From contig OY781040.1 in the NCBI GenBank assembly GCA_963676095.1, positions 5,208,001-5,272,000 of the forward strand: 64,000 nt of DNA, written 5' to 3'. The stretch comes from G963676095 sp963676095 (lineage in GTDB: Bacteria > Bacteroidota > Bacteroidia > Bacteroidales > Prolixibacteraceae). The position numbers and the translations under genes were made by a program. Positions 44,228 through 54,750 of the stretch are shown here, in pieces (the first letter of the stretch is position 1; every line of letters begins with the position of its first letter). The notes under the pieces are model-generated. The model was not told the DNA's origin. It did not search any database and was given only the letters and a program-made list of their open reading frames with translations.

Positions 44228-47200
44228 ATGAAAAAAAAACGATGTGGAAATAGCTCCAGGCTATTTCTTTATCAAAACCTTAGACGAATGAAACTAACGG
44301 TCATGTTGATTTTAATCTCCGTACTCAGCGGTTTTGCCGGTAATCTTTATTCTCAGAACACAAAACTAAATCTGGAGTACCGAAATGAAAAAATCGTCAA
44401 TCTTCTCAGGGCGATTGAAGATCAAAGCGAATACCGCTTTTTTTATAACGAAGAAATTGATTTGAATGCTGTTGTATCAATCGATAAGACGAATGCTTCC
44501 ATTAAGGAGGTTTTGGACCAGATATTTGAGCATGCCGGGATCGACTATGAAATTCTTGGGAGGCAGATTATATTAAAAGTAAAGTCCGGTGAATTTACAA
44601 CTCAGCAGAAGAAGACTGTGTCAGGCAAGGTTACTAATGAATCAGGAGAGCCTCTTCCTGGAGTAACTGTGGTCATAAAAGGCTCTACGTCAGGAGCAAT
44701 AACGGATACTTCAGGAAAATATTCTTTGCTGTCGGTTCCTGTCAATTCGGTACTCGTATTCTCTTTTGTCGGAATGAGAAGTCAGGAGGTTCCGGTCGAG
44801 AACCGTCAGGTTATTAATATTAAACTTATTGAAGAAACGATAGGTCTGGAAGAAGTTGTAGCTGTTGGATATGGCACAATGAAGAAGAGTAATTTAACAG
44901 GAGCTATTTCCCAGGTCAAATCTGACGATTTGGAAAACAGGACCATTGTCCGGGCTGAAGATGCCCTGTCCGGAAAAACAGCCGGCGTGCAATTGATTCA
45001 AACTTCCGGTTCTCCTTCCACTGCCTCAAGTGTCCGCATTCGTGGTTTTAGCTCAAATAGCTCTTCAGATCCATTATATGTTGTGGACGGATTGAAAGTT
45101 TCTGATATTGGTTCTATAGATCCCAATAATATTGAGAGTATAGAAATACTGAAAGATGCAGCTTCAGCTGCTATTTATGGAATGGAAGCAGGCAACGGGG
45201 TTGTATTGATAACCACAAAGACCGGGAAAAAGAATACTGCCGGCAAAATAACTTATGACCTCCAATATGCATGGAATTCGCTGGCAAATATTCCAAAAGT
45301 AATGAACGCCGGGGAATATATTGAATTTATGACAGAGGGAGATCTTATTTTAGATTCTGATATCGATTCTTATTATGACGGAACAACTGATACTGAATGG
45401 AAAGATGTTGCTTTTGAAACATCTCTGATGAAAAAACATAACATTAGTTTTCAGGGGGGAAATGAAAAGGGAAATTATTTTCTCTCATTCTCTTATCTCG
45501 ATCAGGATGGCATTGTTAAAGGTAATTCAGATTATTATCAGCGCCTGACAAGTATGGCTAATGCCGACTACCAGATAAAACCATGGCTGAAGGTAGGGTT
45601 GACCAGTACCATGGAGAAATGGAAAAGTAAATCGGTAACTGAGAATACGGAATACGGAAGCTTGGTCGCTTCTGTTTTAACCCTTGATCCACTTACCCCA
45701 AATGTCTATGATAGTGACAATATCCCGGATCATGTACAGAATTTAATTGATGCAGGTAAAGCATTGGTGACAAATGATCAGGGGCAGTATTATGGTATCT
45801 CTGCTTTTTATGACGCCGAGGCTGTACATCCACTGATTATACGCGATATCAACGACAATAAGAGCTGGGGATATAATGTTCTGGGAACATTCTTTACAGA
45901 ACTGACTCCCATAAAGGGACTAAAATTAACATCCAAATTAGGATATAAGGCTTATTTTGGTAATTATAAATATTATTCGCCGATATATTATGTGAATACG
46001 GTAAGATATAGTGACAGCATCACGATGACCCGTAATAATTATAATGGGTTCTACTATCAATGGGAAAATTTTGCAGAGTATAACTTTAAAAAAAGGAAGC
46101 ATGATTTTACGGCGTTGTTAGGAACCTCATATACACATAGTTCGTATGATTACCTATATGTTTCAGGAGACGACCTTTCCAAGGATTTAGGTAACTATCA
46201 TGATATTGATTATTTTTCATCCGATGCGACAAAAACCGTAAGCGGATATTCTTCCTATGAGGCAAGTCTTTCATATTTCGGTCGTTTATCATATAATTAT
46301 GCCGATAAATATATGCTACAGGCTATTCTCCGGCGTGATGCCTGTGATTCATCCAAACTTTCAAAAGACTCTCGCTGGGGAACTTTTCCTTCGTGTTCGG
46401 TGGGATGGATTATTTCAGAAGAGGATTTTTTCCCAAAAAGTCTGAATCTTGATCAATTAAAACTTCGGGCCAGTTGGGGACAGAATGGCAGTACCGGTCC
46501 TCTGGGAGATTACTCATATACTTCCTCAATTTCTTCCGATACCTTTTATCCGTATTCTTCAACCGGCGACTATCAGATAGGTTCTGCCCCCACTGGCATT
46601 GCCAATTCTGATTTAAAATGGGAAACCTCGGAGCAGCTTGATTTCGGATTTGATTTACACGCCTTTAATAATTCTTTTAGCTTTACCTTTGATTATTACA
46701 AAAAGAAAACAAAAGATCTGTTGGTGGAGATAACACCTCCTCTGGAAACGGGGGTTTCTTCAAGTATCGTGAATGCAGGTAATGTAGAAAATAAGGGTTT
46801 TGAATTTGAATTGGACTGGAAGAATAAAATTGGCAGAGACTTTTCCTACGATATTAATGCCAATCTAGCTACCCTGAAAAATAAAGTGACCTATCTGGAT
46901 CCAAGTATTTCCCGTATCAGTGGCGCTTATTTTCAGACAACAAATACGGGAATAACCGATTTTGAAGTCGGCTATCCGATATGGTATATGAGAGGATATC
47001 AGCTTGACCATATTGACAGCGATACAGGCGAGCCTGTATTTGTTGATATCGATGGTGACGGGGATATCGATTCAAGTGACAAAACCGAGATAGGGAAGGG
47101 AATCCCTGATTTTACCTATGGCATAACACTTTCCTGTTCGTATAAGAATTTTGATTTTATTATTTTCGGAAGTGGTGCTGAGGGTAATGATATTTATCAG

Positions 47201-47593
47201 TGCCTGACCCGTTCAGACCGTCCGACAGGGAACCGCTTAAAGATATTTTATGATGAACGCTGGACGGAAACGAATACAAATGCAAAACGTCCTGCTGCCA
47301 GCTATACAACAAGTGATTATTATACCAGCAGCGGGGTTATCTTTGACGGTTCTTATTTTAAAATCAAGCAAATCCAGTTAGGCTATTCAGTTCCGGAGAA
47401 TATTCTTAGGAAAACGGGAGCTATTAAAAAATTTCGTTTATATGTTTCTCTTGAAGACTGGTTTACGTTTACCAGCTATCCCGGATTTGATCCGGAAGCC
47501 GCTTCAACTGATGATACTTCAGGTATTGGTGTGGATAAAGGGGTTTATCCCAATTCCAGAAAGGCCGTGTTTGGGTTAAACATAACATTCTAA
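44228..47593 (+). CDS. SusC/RagA-type TonB-dependent transporter with STN domain
   Basis: A 1121-residue outer-membrane importer. Order: signal region (to about residue 45), STN domain (LNLEYRNEKIVNLLRAIEDQ..., about 48-118) that signals to FecR, carboxypeptidase-regulatory-like domain (VSGKVTNESGEPLPGVTVVIKG, about 130-205), TonB box region with EEVVAVGYGTMKKSNLTG, plug (ALSGKTAGVQLIQTSG, SVRIRGFSS, EILKDAASAAIYG) and the 22-strand barrel. It imports oligosaccharides with the SusD partner encoded 5 bp downstream. A DIDGDGDIDSSD loop near 945 looks calcium-binding, which is common in this family. Confidence 0.96.
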   Translation: MKKKRCGNSSRLFLYQNLRRMKLTVMLILISVLSGFAGNLYSQNTKLNLEYRNEKIVNLLRAIEDQSEYRFFYNEEIDLNAVVSIDKTNASIKEVLDQIFEHAGIDYEILGRQIILKVKSGEFTTQQKKTVSGKVTNESGEPLPGVTVVIKGSTSGAITDTSGKYSLLSVPVNSVLVFSFVGMRSQEVPVENRQVINIKLIEETIGLEEVVAVGYGTMKKSNLTGAISQVKSDDLENRTIVRAEDALSGKTAGVQLIQTSGSPSTASSVRIRGFSSNSSSDPLYVVDGLKVSDIGSIDPNNIESIEILKDAASAAIYGMEAGNGVVLITTKTGKKNTAGKITYDLQYAWNSLANIPKVMNAGEYIEFMTEGDLILDSDIDSYYDGTTDTEWKDVAFETSLMKKHNISFQGGNEKGNYFLSFSYLDQDGIVKGNSDYYQRLTSMANADYQIKPWLKVGLTSTMEKWKSKSVTENTEYGSLVASVLTLDPLTPNVYDSDNIPDHVQNLIDAGKALVTNDQGQYYGISAFYDAEAVHPLIIRDINDNKSWGYNVLGTFFTELTPIKGLKLTSKLGYKAYFGNYKYYSPIYYVNTVRYSDSITMTRNNYNGFYYQWENFAEYNFKKRKHDFTALLGTSYTHSSYDYLYVSGDDLSKDLGNYHDIDYFSSDATKTVSGYSSYEASLSYFGRLSYNYADKYMLQAILRRDACDSSKLSKDSRWGTFPSCSVGWIISEEDFFPKSLNLDQLKLRASWGQNGSTGPLGDYSYTSSISSDTFYPYSSTGDYQIGSAPTGIANSDLKWETSEQLDFGFDLHAFNNSFSFTFDYYKKKTKDLLVEITPPLETGVSSSIVNAGNVENKGFEFELDWKNKIGRDFSYDINANLATLKNKVTYLDPSISRISGAYFQTTNTGITDFEVGYPIWYMRGYQLDHIDSDTGEPVFVDIDGDGDIDSSDKTEIGKGIPDFTYGITLSCSYKNFDFIIFGSGAEGNDIYQCLTRSDRPTGNRLKIFYDERWTETNTNAKRPAASYTTSDYYTSSGVIFDGSYFKIKQIQLGYSVPENILRKTGAIKKFRLYVSLEDWFTFTSYPGFDPEAASTDDTSGIGVDKGVYPNSRKAVFGLNITF

Positions 47594-47598
47594 ATAAC

Positions 47599-49167
47599 AT
47601 GAAAAAATATATATTTATTATAGCAGGATTGATGGCGACGCTAATCGCATTTAATGCGTGTGAGGATAATCTGGATATCGAACAGCAGGGCGTCATTTCT
47701 ACCGATACTTTTTATGAAACAGATGAGGATGCATTGGAAGCTATCTCTACGGTCTATTATCAATGGCGTGGTATGTATTTTGATTCTTTTTTTCTGAAGA
47801 ATCTTCTTTCTGATGATATTTATTGCGGAGGCGGTAGCCGTGGTGATAATTCTGATTATGAAGATGTTAATGAATATCAGTTTACGTACAGCTCTTCTCT
47901 GGTGAAGAGTTATTATGCCGATCTTTACACCTTGATTTATGACTGCAACCTAATTCTGGATAATTTTGAAGGGACAGAAAGTGATACCATCGCAACTGTT
48001 GTGGCTGAAGCCAAGGTAGTTAGGGCATGGTCTAATTTCGAACTGGTTACGTTATGGGGTACTGCCCCGCTTGTAACCCATGTCCTTTCTTCCAGTGAGT
48101 ACCAGCAGCCCAATTCAACGGCAGAAGAACTTTGGGCACAAATAGAGACAGATCTGACGGAAGCAATTGAGTCAGAAGCTTTACCTTCCAAAACTGGTGC
48201 CAGTGACCAGGAAACAGGTATTCGGCTTACCAATGAGGCCGCGCTTTCTTTCTTGGGAAAAGCTTATGTTTTTGAAGAAAAGTATGATGAGGCGGCAGAG
48301 GTGCTGAAGGAAGTCATTAATTCAGGATTGTATGAACTTTATAGTGGCGATTATGGCGATGTTCTCAGGGAAACTGCTGATCTTTGCAGTGAGTCTATTT
48401 TTGAAAGTAATTCGATTGACGATCCAGATAATGTCTGGTACCAGGGAACAACGATGTTCGCAATTATGATTGGCTGGCGCGCAGATGCGCTTCATTTAAC
48501 AGGATATTATTCAGGAGACCATGATATTTATCCGTCAGGATGGGGATTTGCGAACCCAAGGTCAGGTTTGTATGATGCTTTCGTGGAGATGGAAGGGGAA
48601 GATGGTTATCGCCTGAACCAAACCCTAAAAACCTATTCCTATCTTAAAGATAGTATGGGTATTTATGTCACCTCTAATTATGTATATGGTAATGCCGGAT
48701 ATTTTATGTGGAAGCATCGTTTTGCCGGGTCGGAAGTAGTAAGTGGAGGTTATGGTTACGTTACGTCTGCTAATTCCCGTTGGATGAGGTACGCAGAGGT
48801 ATTATTATTGGCAACTGAATCATGTCTGGAATCCGGTGACAACGGGAGTGCTCTTACTTATCTCAATCTTATCCGTACTCGTGCTCGGGAGGCATCTTTG
48901 TCCAGTATTACCTTAGATGATATTAAGAAGGAAAAACGTTTGGAGTTGTGCGGGGAAGGTGTCCGTTATCAGGATCTGGTCCGGTGGGGAGATGCTTCCT
49001 CTTTCCTGGCTGATCAGGGTAAAAATATCCCTGTGTTAAACAGTGACGGGACGGTAACAGAAAGCCAATGGACAAATACTTCTTATGGATTCAAGAATGA
49101 TCTTCTTCCATTCCCGGAAGAGGAATTATCAATAAATTCTAACCTGGTCCAGAATTCCGGGTGGTAA
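47599..49167 (+). CDS. SusD/RagB-type glycan-binding lipoprotein
   Basis: A 522-residue surface lipoprotein. The lipobox is IAFNAC (Cys21). It has the SusD N-terminal region (DTFYETDEDALEAISTVYYQWRGM), TPR-like helices (AEAKVVRAWSNFELVTLWG, AALSFLGKAYVFEEKYDEA) and the C-terminal RagB signature (NSRWMRYAEVLLLATESCLE, LNLIRTRARE, EKRLELCGEGVRYQDLVRWG). It caps the SusC barrel and binds the glycan. Directly coupled to susC. Confidence 0.95.
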   Translation: MKKYIFIIAGLMATLIAFNACEDNLDIEQQGVISTDTFYETDEDALEAISTVYYQWRGMYFDSFFLKNLLSDDIYCGGGSRGDNSDYEDVNEYQFTYSSSLVKSYYADLYTLIYDCNLILDNFEGTESDTIATVVAEAKVVRAWSNFELVTLWGTAPLVTHVLSSSEYQQPNSTAEELWAQIETDLTEAIESEALPSKTGASDQETGIRLTNEAALSFLGKAYVFEEKYDEAAEVLKEVINSGLYELYSGDYGDVLRETADLCSESIFESNSIDDPDNVWYQGTTMFAIMIGWRADALHLTGYYSGDHDIYPSGWGFANPRSGLYDAFVEMEGEDGYRLNQTLKTYSYLKDSMGIYVTSNYVYGNAGYFMWKHRFAGSEVVSGGYGYVTSANSRWMRYAEVLLLATESCLESGDNGSALTYLNLIRTRAREASLSSITLDDIKKEKRLELCGEGVRYQDLVRWGDASSFLADQGKNIPVLNSDGTVTESQWTNTSYGFKNDLLPFPEEELSINSNLVQNSGW

Positions 49168-49284
49168 ATTTATCGTTACAGAGATATTTTTTTGATTTTA
49201 TAAAATGTGTCATCTGTACATTATGATGGTTTTTGATAAAATTGTAAATAAATTACTAAGGTTAACCTTTTTTAAATAGAACAG

Positions 49285-50484
49285 ATGAAAAAAAAACTGA
49301 TTTCAATTATTATTTCTTTTTTGCTTCTGGGATTAAATTCCTTCGCCCAGCAGGCATTATGGGGAGGACAACCGATTATATCTCCGGAAATAAATACGGA
49401 TAATACGGTTACATTTCGGTACAATGCTCCTCTGGCTGATTCAGTAAAGATTACAGGAGATTTTTTGCCTCTTGTAAAAAAGAAAACCTCATTCGGTGTA
49501 TTCGATGTCCCAGGGGAAGTCAGTCTTAAAAAAGATGACAAGGGGTTTTGGACATTCACCTCGTCGGTTCTGCCTTCAGAGCTTTATAGCTATTCATTTA
49601 TTGTTGACGGAGTAACAACAACCGATCCGAGCAATGTTTACCTGATCCGGGATGTGGCTTCTGTGTTTAATGTTTTTATCATTAAAGGAGGCGAAGGAGA
49701 TCTTTATTCTGTTAAAGAAGTGCCCCATGGTTCGGTTACGCGCCGGTGGTATAATTCTCAGGGATTAAATATGGAAAGGCGTATAACGATTTATACCCCT
49801 CCGGGCTATGAAAGCAGTACCCGGAAATTTCCTGTTCTTTACCTGCTGCATGGGGCCGGAGGTGACGAAGAAGCATGGATGGCCCTTGGGAGGCTTTCAC
49901 AGATTATGGATAACCTGATTGCACAAGGTAAAGCAAAACCCATGATTGTGGTTATGCCTAATGGCAATGTATCTCAGGAAGCAGCTCCCGGCGAAGGTAT
50001 CCGTGGTTTCTATAAGCCCCAGTTTATGGAAAATAAAACCATGGACGGAACTTTCGAGGCGGCTTTTATGGACATTGTCAATTTTATAGAAAAAAATTAC
50101 AGGGTTATAGCTGACAAAAAGAACCGGGCAATCGCAGGTCTTTCTATGGGAGGGTTTCATGCACTGCATATTTCCAGGTATTACCCCAATATGTTTGATT
50201 ATATAGGTCTTTTCTCCCCGGCCATTCTTCCCAATGAAAAAGTTCACTCGAAAATCTATGAGGATTTCGATGAAACATTGAAAAAACAAATGGACAATGG
50301 ATATAAACTGTATTGGATCGGGATTGGTAAAACAGACTTTTTGTATAAAAATGTAGCTGAATACCGGGCAAAACTGGATGCGATGAAGATGCCTTATGAA
50401 TATTCTGAAAGCGATGGCGGGCACATTTGGAGGAACTGGCGGGTCTATCTGTCTGAGTTTGTTCCCAGGTTGTTTGGTAATTAA
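49285..50484 (+). CDS. CE1-like esterase with N-terminal E-set domain
   Basis: A 399-residue exported enzyme: signal peptide (1-21, ending NSFAQ), E-set/CBM48-like N-terminal beta domain (about 30-125: VTFRYNAPLADSVKITGDF, ELYSYSFIVDG) and an esterase-D-type alpha/beta hydrolase (about 150-395). Nucleophile AGLSMGGFHALH near 288, oxyanion LLHGAGGDEEAW, catalytic His in SDGGHIWRNWR. This architecture is typical of feruloyl/acetyl-xylan esterase-like enzymes in Bacteroidota PULs; the ester substrate is inferred, not shown. Confidence 0.9.
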   Translation: MKKKLISIIISFLLLGLNSFAQQALWGGQPIISPEINTDNTVTFRYNAPLADSVKITGDFLPLVKKKTSFGVFDVPGEVSLKKDDKGFWTFTSSVLPSELYSYSFIVDGVTTTDPSNVYLIRDVASVFNVFIIKGGEGDLYSVKEVPHGSVTRRWYNSQGLNMERRITIYTPPGYESSTRKFPVLYLLHGAGGDEEAWMALGRLSQIMDNLIAQGKAKPMIVVMPNGNVSQEAAPGEGIRGFYKPQFMENKTMDGTFEAAFMDIVNFIEKNYRVIADKKNRAIAGLSMGGFHALHISRYYPNMFDYIGLFSPAILPNEKVHSKIYEDFDETLKKQMDNGYKLYWIGIGKTDFLYKNVAEYRAKLDAMKMPYEYSESDGGHIWRNWRVYLSEFVPRLFGN

Positions 50485-50498
50485 CCAAATCAGATAAA

Positions 50499-52040
50499 AT
50501 GGTTGATAAGTTACTGCCTTTCCTGTTTTTATTTCTCATCCTGTCCTGTAATTACGGACAGGATGAGCGTATAATTGACGTCAATTCGGTCAATACCCTT
50601 TCAGGCAAAATTTCCGGAAGAACAACAGAAGATCATGCGGTGAAAATTTTCTGTGGTATTCCTTATGCGGCTCCTCCAGTAAATGATTTTCGCTGGAAGG
50701 CCCCGCAGCCAGTGACCTCATGGGACGGGATCCGCTCCTGCGTTGATCTGCCTCCTTCCGCCATGCAGGCAGAACCGGTCCCTTTTTTCTGCTGGAGCAA
50801 GGAATTCCTGATCCCCGATAAACCTATAAGTGAGGATTGTCTTTACCTAAATGTCTGGACACCGGCACGGTCGACCGGCGAACGCTTACCGGTGATGGTC
50901 TGGATCCATGGTGGCGGCTTTTCTGCCGGTTCAGGGACTGTTCCTCTTTATGACGGAGAAGCCATGGCCCGGAAGGGAATCGTTTTTATTACCATTAACT
51001 ATCGTCTGGGAATTTTTGGTTTTTTGGCCCATCCGGAACTTTCTGAAGAATCGGAACACAATGTTTCCGGTAATTACGGGATCCTTGATCAGATCGCTGC
51101 GTTGAAGTGGGTGAAAAATAACATTGAAGCTTTTGGGGGTGATCCGGAAAATGTAACAATTGCCGGCCAGTCAGCCGGGGCATTCAGTGTAAATATACTG
51201 ATGGTTTCTTCTCTATCGAAAGGGTTGTTTAATAAAGCGATTGCCGAGAGCGGGGGGATGTTCGGGAAACAGCTTATTCTGGGACAGACCCTTCATGAAG
51301 CGGAAGCAACCGGCAAACAACTGACGGATAAACTGGGAATAACTTCTATTAATGATCTCCGGTCTGTTTCTGCCGATTCACTTTTGAAGATTGCGGGACA
51401 TTACAGTCTGACCATCGATAGCGTGATTATTCCTCCAGTATCTGAAACATTTGCTTCAGGAAAACAGAATGATGTACCGCTGATCTCGGGATGGAATGCT
51501 GATGACGGGGTATCGTTCGGACCACTGGCAAATGCCGGGCAGTTCCGGGCTGAAGTAGAAAAGCGATATGGAGACCAGGCCAAAAAGTATCTTCAGCTTT
51601 TTCCAGCCACGACGAATGAAGAGGCTTACCATTCACAGAAGCTTGCATCGCAGCTGTTTTTCGGCTGGAATAATTATATCTGGGCACGTATGCAGTCAGA
51701 AACAGGAGCAGGCAAAGCCTATCTTTACTATTTTAAACGGGTACCTCCGGGGGAACCGGACTACGGAGCTTTTCATTCTGCTGAATTTGCCTATGCCCTG
51801 CATACGCTGGATTACTGGGATCGCCCTTTTACAGATACTGATTATCAGGTGGAAGAAACTATGTCTTCTTACTGGGCGAATTTTGCAAAAACCGGGGATC
51901 CCAATGGAGACGGGCTCCCTGAATGGCCTGTTTTCAGTGATGCTGATCCGAAAGTGATTGAACTGGGAGATACTGTGAAAATGGCTTCTGTTCCTTACCT
52001 TGAACAATTAGATTTCATAACGGGGGAGGCTACTGAATGA
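50499..52040 (+). CDS. Type-B carboxylesterase lipoprotein
   Basis: A 513-residue COesterase. N-terminal lipobox LILSC suggests membrane anchoring. Motifs: GIPYAAPPVNDFRWKAP, SEDCLYLNVWTPA, VMVWIHGGGFSAGSG (oxyanion hole), GDPENVTIAGQSAGAFS (nucleophile Ser) and FHSAEFAYAL (catalytic His). Enzymes of this family cleave carboxylic esters, including aromatic esters of plant cell-wall polymers. It starts 15 bp after the CE1-like gene. The stop overlaps a 34-codon frame by ATGA. Confidence 0.92.
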   Translation: MVDKLLPFLFLFLILSCNYGQDERIIDVNSVNTLSGKISGRTTEDHAVKIFCGIPYAAPPVNDFRWKAPQPVTSWDGIRSCVDLPPSAMQAEPVPFFCWSKEFLIPDKPISEDCLYLNVWTPARSTGERLPVMVWIHGGGFSAGSGTVPLYDGEAMARKGIVFITINYRLGIFGFLAHPELSEESEHNVSGNYGILDQIAALKWVKNNIEAFGGDPENVTIAGQSAGAFSVNILMVSSLSKGLFNKAIAESGGMFGKQLILGQTLHEAEATGKQLTDKLGITSINDLRSVSADSLLKIAGHYSLTIDSVIIPPVSETFASGKQNDVPLISGWNADDGVSFGPLANAGQFRAEVEKRYGDQAKKYLQLFPATTNEEAYHSQKLASQLFFGWNNYIWARMQSETGAGKAYLYYFKRVPPGEPDYGAFHSAEFAYALHTLDYWDRPFTDTDYQVEETMSSYWANFAKTGDPNGDGLPEWPVFSDADPKVIELGDTVKMASVPYLEQLDFITGEATE

Positions 52041-52141
52041 ACGAAATCTACTGTCGAAAATTAAGAGGTAATGGTGTTAAACGGGTACTTCAGAAGTTAA
52101 AAAATGATCCGGGTTATTATGACGTCCGGAAGCTATTGTGA
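52037..52141 (+). CDS. Possible 34-residue basic peptide (doubtful)
   Basis: An ATG overlapping the carboxylesterase stop in an ATGA junction opens a short frame beginning MNEIYCRKLRGNGVKR and ending at 52141. The product is basic and resembles nothing I know. The junction type is that of coupled genes, but a chance frame of this length is common. Confidence 0.15.
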   Translation: MNEIYCRKLRGNGVKRVLQKLKNDPGYYDVRKLL

Positions 52142-52277
52142 TTCGAGGTTTAGGTTAAAAATGACCCGCCGGCAGTGTTTCGTTCAGGCTCGATTCTTTT
52201 CTGAATAAATTATACCGGGAAGGATCTTTATGACTGTCGTCCGGGTCATTTAAATAGTAATTTAAATATGTAAATAA

Positions 52278-54719
52278 ATGAGAAATACAGATTTTAAAAA
52301 ATGGATATCACAACTTGTACTTTTAGTATTATTTGTTGTACTGAGCAATGGAGGGCATGCTGAAAAAAGGCAGGAAGATCAGGCTGTAAAGCAGATGATT
52401 TCCTCCATGACACTTGAGCAAAAGGTCAGGTTGGTTATTGGAACAGGGATGTTCATGGACCTGCCTGATTCCATCAAACAAAAATTTGGAGGAATGAAGC
52501 AGGAAAGCAGCGATACCGCTTATGACCATATGGTTGACCGCGTGCGAAAATATCTCCCGGGAGCTGCGGGATTTACCGCAGAATACCCTTCTGCAGGTAT
52601 TACGTCCCAGGTGTTGGCTGACGGTCCGGCGGGCCTGAGAATTTCTCCTGTGCGCCAAAGTGACGATAAAACTTATTATTGTACCGCTTTCCCGATAGCC
52701 ACACTCCTTGCTTCTACCTGGGATACGGCACTCGTATATCGTGTTGGCAAAGCTATGGGAAATGAGGTATTGGAATACGGAGCAAGCATTTTGCTGGGAC
52801 CGGGGATGAATATCCAGCGGGACCCGTTATGCGGCAGAAATTTCGAGTATTATTCCGAGGATCCGGTGGTGACCGGGAAAATGGCTGTTGCTATGGTGAA
52901 TGGGGTACAGTCAAACGGAGTTGGGACTTCTGTTAAACATTTTGCCTGCAATAATCAGGAAACCAGTCGTATGTCAGCTGATGCGATTGTCAGCGAGCGG
53001 GCGCTCCGGGAAATATACCTCAGAGGTTTTGAAATGGCGGTAGAGGATGCACAACCATGGACCGTGATGTCGTCTTACAATAAAATCAACGGGACCTATA
53101 CTTCGGAAAGCGATGATTTATTAACGAAAATACTGAGAAACGATTGGGGGTTTGAAGGCTATGTTATGACTGACTGGGGAGGGGGAAGTGATGTCGTTGC
53201 CCAAATGAAGGCCGGAAACGATTTAATTATGCCGGGTCAGCCTGAACAAATAGAAGAACTGATCCGTGCCGTGAATGATGGAAAACTGGAAGAATCGATC
53301 CTTGATCGAAATGTTTCAAGGATTTTGACTGTTATGCTAAAAACACCGGGTTACCGGGGGTACCGGCCTTCCGGCCATCCCAACCTGAAATTTCATGCAG
53401 AAGTGACCCGTCAGGCAGCAGCAGATGGGATGGTGCTCCTTGAGAATAAGGGGAAGGCCCTTCCTTTTACTGATGCAATAAAAAAAGTCGCAGCATTTGG
53501 AAATACCTCCTACGAATTTATCTCGGGTGGAACCGGGAGCGGTGATGTGAACGAGGCCTATACCGTTTCGCTGATGGATGGCCTAAGAAATGGGGGTTAT
53601 GAAGTTAATCAGGAATTGACCAATACCTATGAGCAATATATTCAGGAGATGAGGGACAGGAGAGAAAAGCCTAAAAACTGGTTTGAGGCCATGATGAAAG
53701 GAAAGGTACCGGTTGCTGAGATGAATCTTTCACCTGAACTGGCGGCCCGAATGGCTTTGCAAGCAGACATAGCCCTGATTACCATTGGACGGAACTCAGG
53801 CGAAGGGGGTGACCGGAAAGCCGAACCAGGCGATTTTTACCTGACAGACCCTGAAAAGTCGTTGATTGAAAATGTTTCAAAGGCATTTCATGCGAAAGGG
53901 AAAAAGGCGGTCGTGATCCTGAATATAGGCGGTGTAATTGAAACCGCCAGTTGGAAGCAGTGGCCTGATGCTGTGCTCCTGGCCTGGCAGCCCGGTCAGG
54001 AAGCCGGGAATTCTGTTGTTGACGTACTAAGCGGGAAGGTAAACCCGTCAGGGAAACTGGCGGTTACCTTTCCTTTGGAATATAAGGACGCTCCATCTTC
54101 GAAAGACTTTCCGGGAATAGCTGTCGAATCCGGTAAAAACGAGAATGCCGTTGATTTGTCAGGATTTTCATTTACGAGCAGGAGGGTTCCCTGGAAAACC
54201 GTTTACGCGGAGGATATTTACGTGGGATATCGCTACTATACGACATTCGATGTTCCTGTTGCGTATGAGTTCGGATACGGACTGTCTTATACTTCTTTTG
54301 AATTAAGCAGTCTTAAACTGGACAAAGCGGCATTTGATGGCAGGGTCAATATTTCGGTGAGCGTAAAAAATTCAGGGAATATGGCTGGAAAGGAGGTCGT
54401 TCAGGTTTACCTGAGTGCGCCTGACGGAAAACTGAAAAAGCCGGAAGAAGAACTCAAGGTTTTTGGAAAAACCAGGTTGTTAACCCCGGGAGAAACAGAA
54501 ATTATGAATTTTTCATTGGATACCAGGGACTTATCCTCTTTTGACGAATCTGCTTCATCTTGGATTGCCGAACCCGGGACCTATACCGTCAGAATAGGTG
54601 ATTCTTCCTTAAAAATAAGACAATCAGCAACATTTGTATTAAAAGAAGAGTTGATTGCGGGGAAGGTAACAAAGGCGTTGACCCCTGTACGGAATTTTGA
54701 CCGGTTAAAGCCTGAATAA
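52278..54719 (+). CDS. GH3 beta-glycosidase (beta-glucosidase-like)
   Basis: An 813-residue exported glycoside hydrolase family 3 enzyme. After a signal peptide (about 1-28), the TIM-barrel domain shows LGPGMNIQRDPLCGRNFEYYSEDP, SVKHFACNNQE and EGYVMTDWGGGSD, whose aspartate (about residue 299) is the expected nucleophile. The second domain holds IGRNSGEGGDR with the likely acid/base Glu, and the C-terminal fibronectin-III-like domain starts near 690 (NISVSVKNSGNMAGKEVVQVYLS). Most relatives are beta-glucosidases; xylosidase activity cannot be excluded. It is the last gene of the PUL and is followed by a terminator. Confidence 0.95.
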   Translation: MRNTDFKKWISQLVLLVLFVVLSNGGHAEKRQEDQAVKQMISSMTLEQKVRLVIGTGMFMDLPDSIKQKFGGMKQESSDTAYDHMVDRVRKYLPGAAGFTAEYPSAGITSQVLADGPAGLRISPVRQSDDKTYYCTAFPIATLLASTWDTALVYRVGKAMGNEVLEYGASILLGPGMNIQRDPLCGRNFEYYSEDPVVTGKMAVAMVNGVQSNGVGTSVKHFACNNQETSRMSADAIVSERALREIYLRGFEMAVEDAQPWTVMSSYNKINGTYTSESDDLLTKILRNDWGFEGYVMTDWGGGSDVVAQMKAGNDLIMPGQPEQIEELIRAVNDGKLEESILDRNVSRILTVMLKTPGYRGYRPSGHPNLKFHAEVTRQAAADGMVLLENKGKALPFTDAIKKVAAFGNTSYEFISGGTGSGDVNEAYTVSLMDGLRNGGYEVNQELTNTYEQYIQEMRDRREKPKNWFEAMMKGKVPVAEMNLSPELAARMALQADIALITIGRNSGEGGDRKAEPGDFYLTDPEKSLIENVSKAFHAKGKKAVVILNIGGVIETASWKQWPDAVLLAWQPGQEAGNSVVDVLSGKVNPSGKLAVTFPLEYKDAPSSKDFPGIAVESGKNENAVDLSGFSFTSRRVPWKTVYAEDIYVGYRYYTTFDVPVAYEFGYGLSYTSFELSSLKLDKAAFDGRVNISVSVKNSGNMAGKEVVQVYLSAPDGKLKKPEEELKVFGKTRLLTPGETEIMNFSLDTRDLSSFDESASSWIAEPGTYTVRIGDSSLKIRQSATFVLKEELIAGKVTKALTPVRNFDRLKPE

Positions 54720-54750
54720 CCAGATTTTGGTTATTTAAAACTAATCACTA

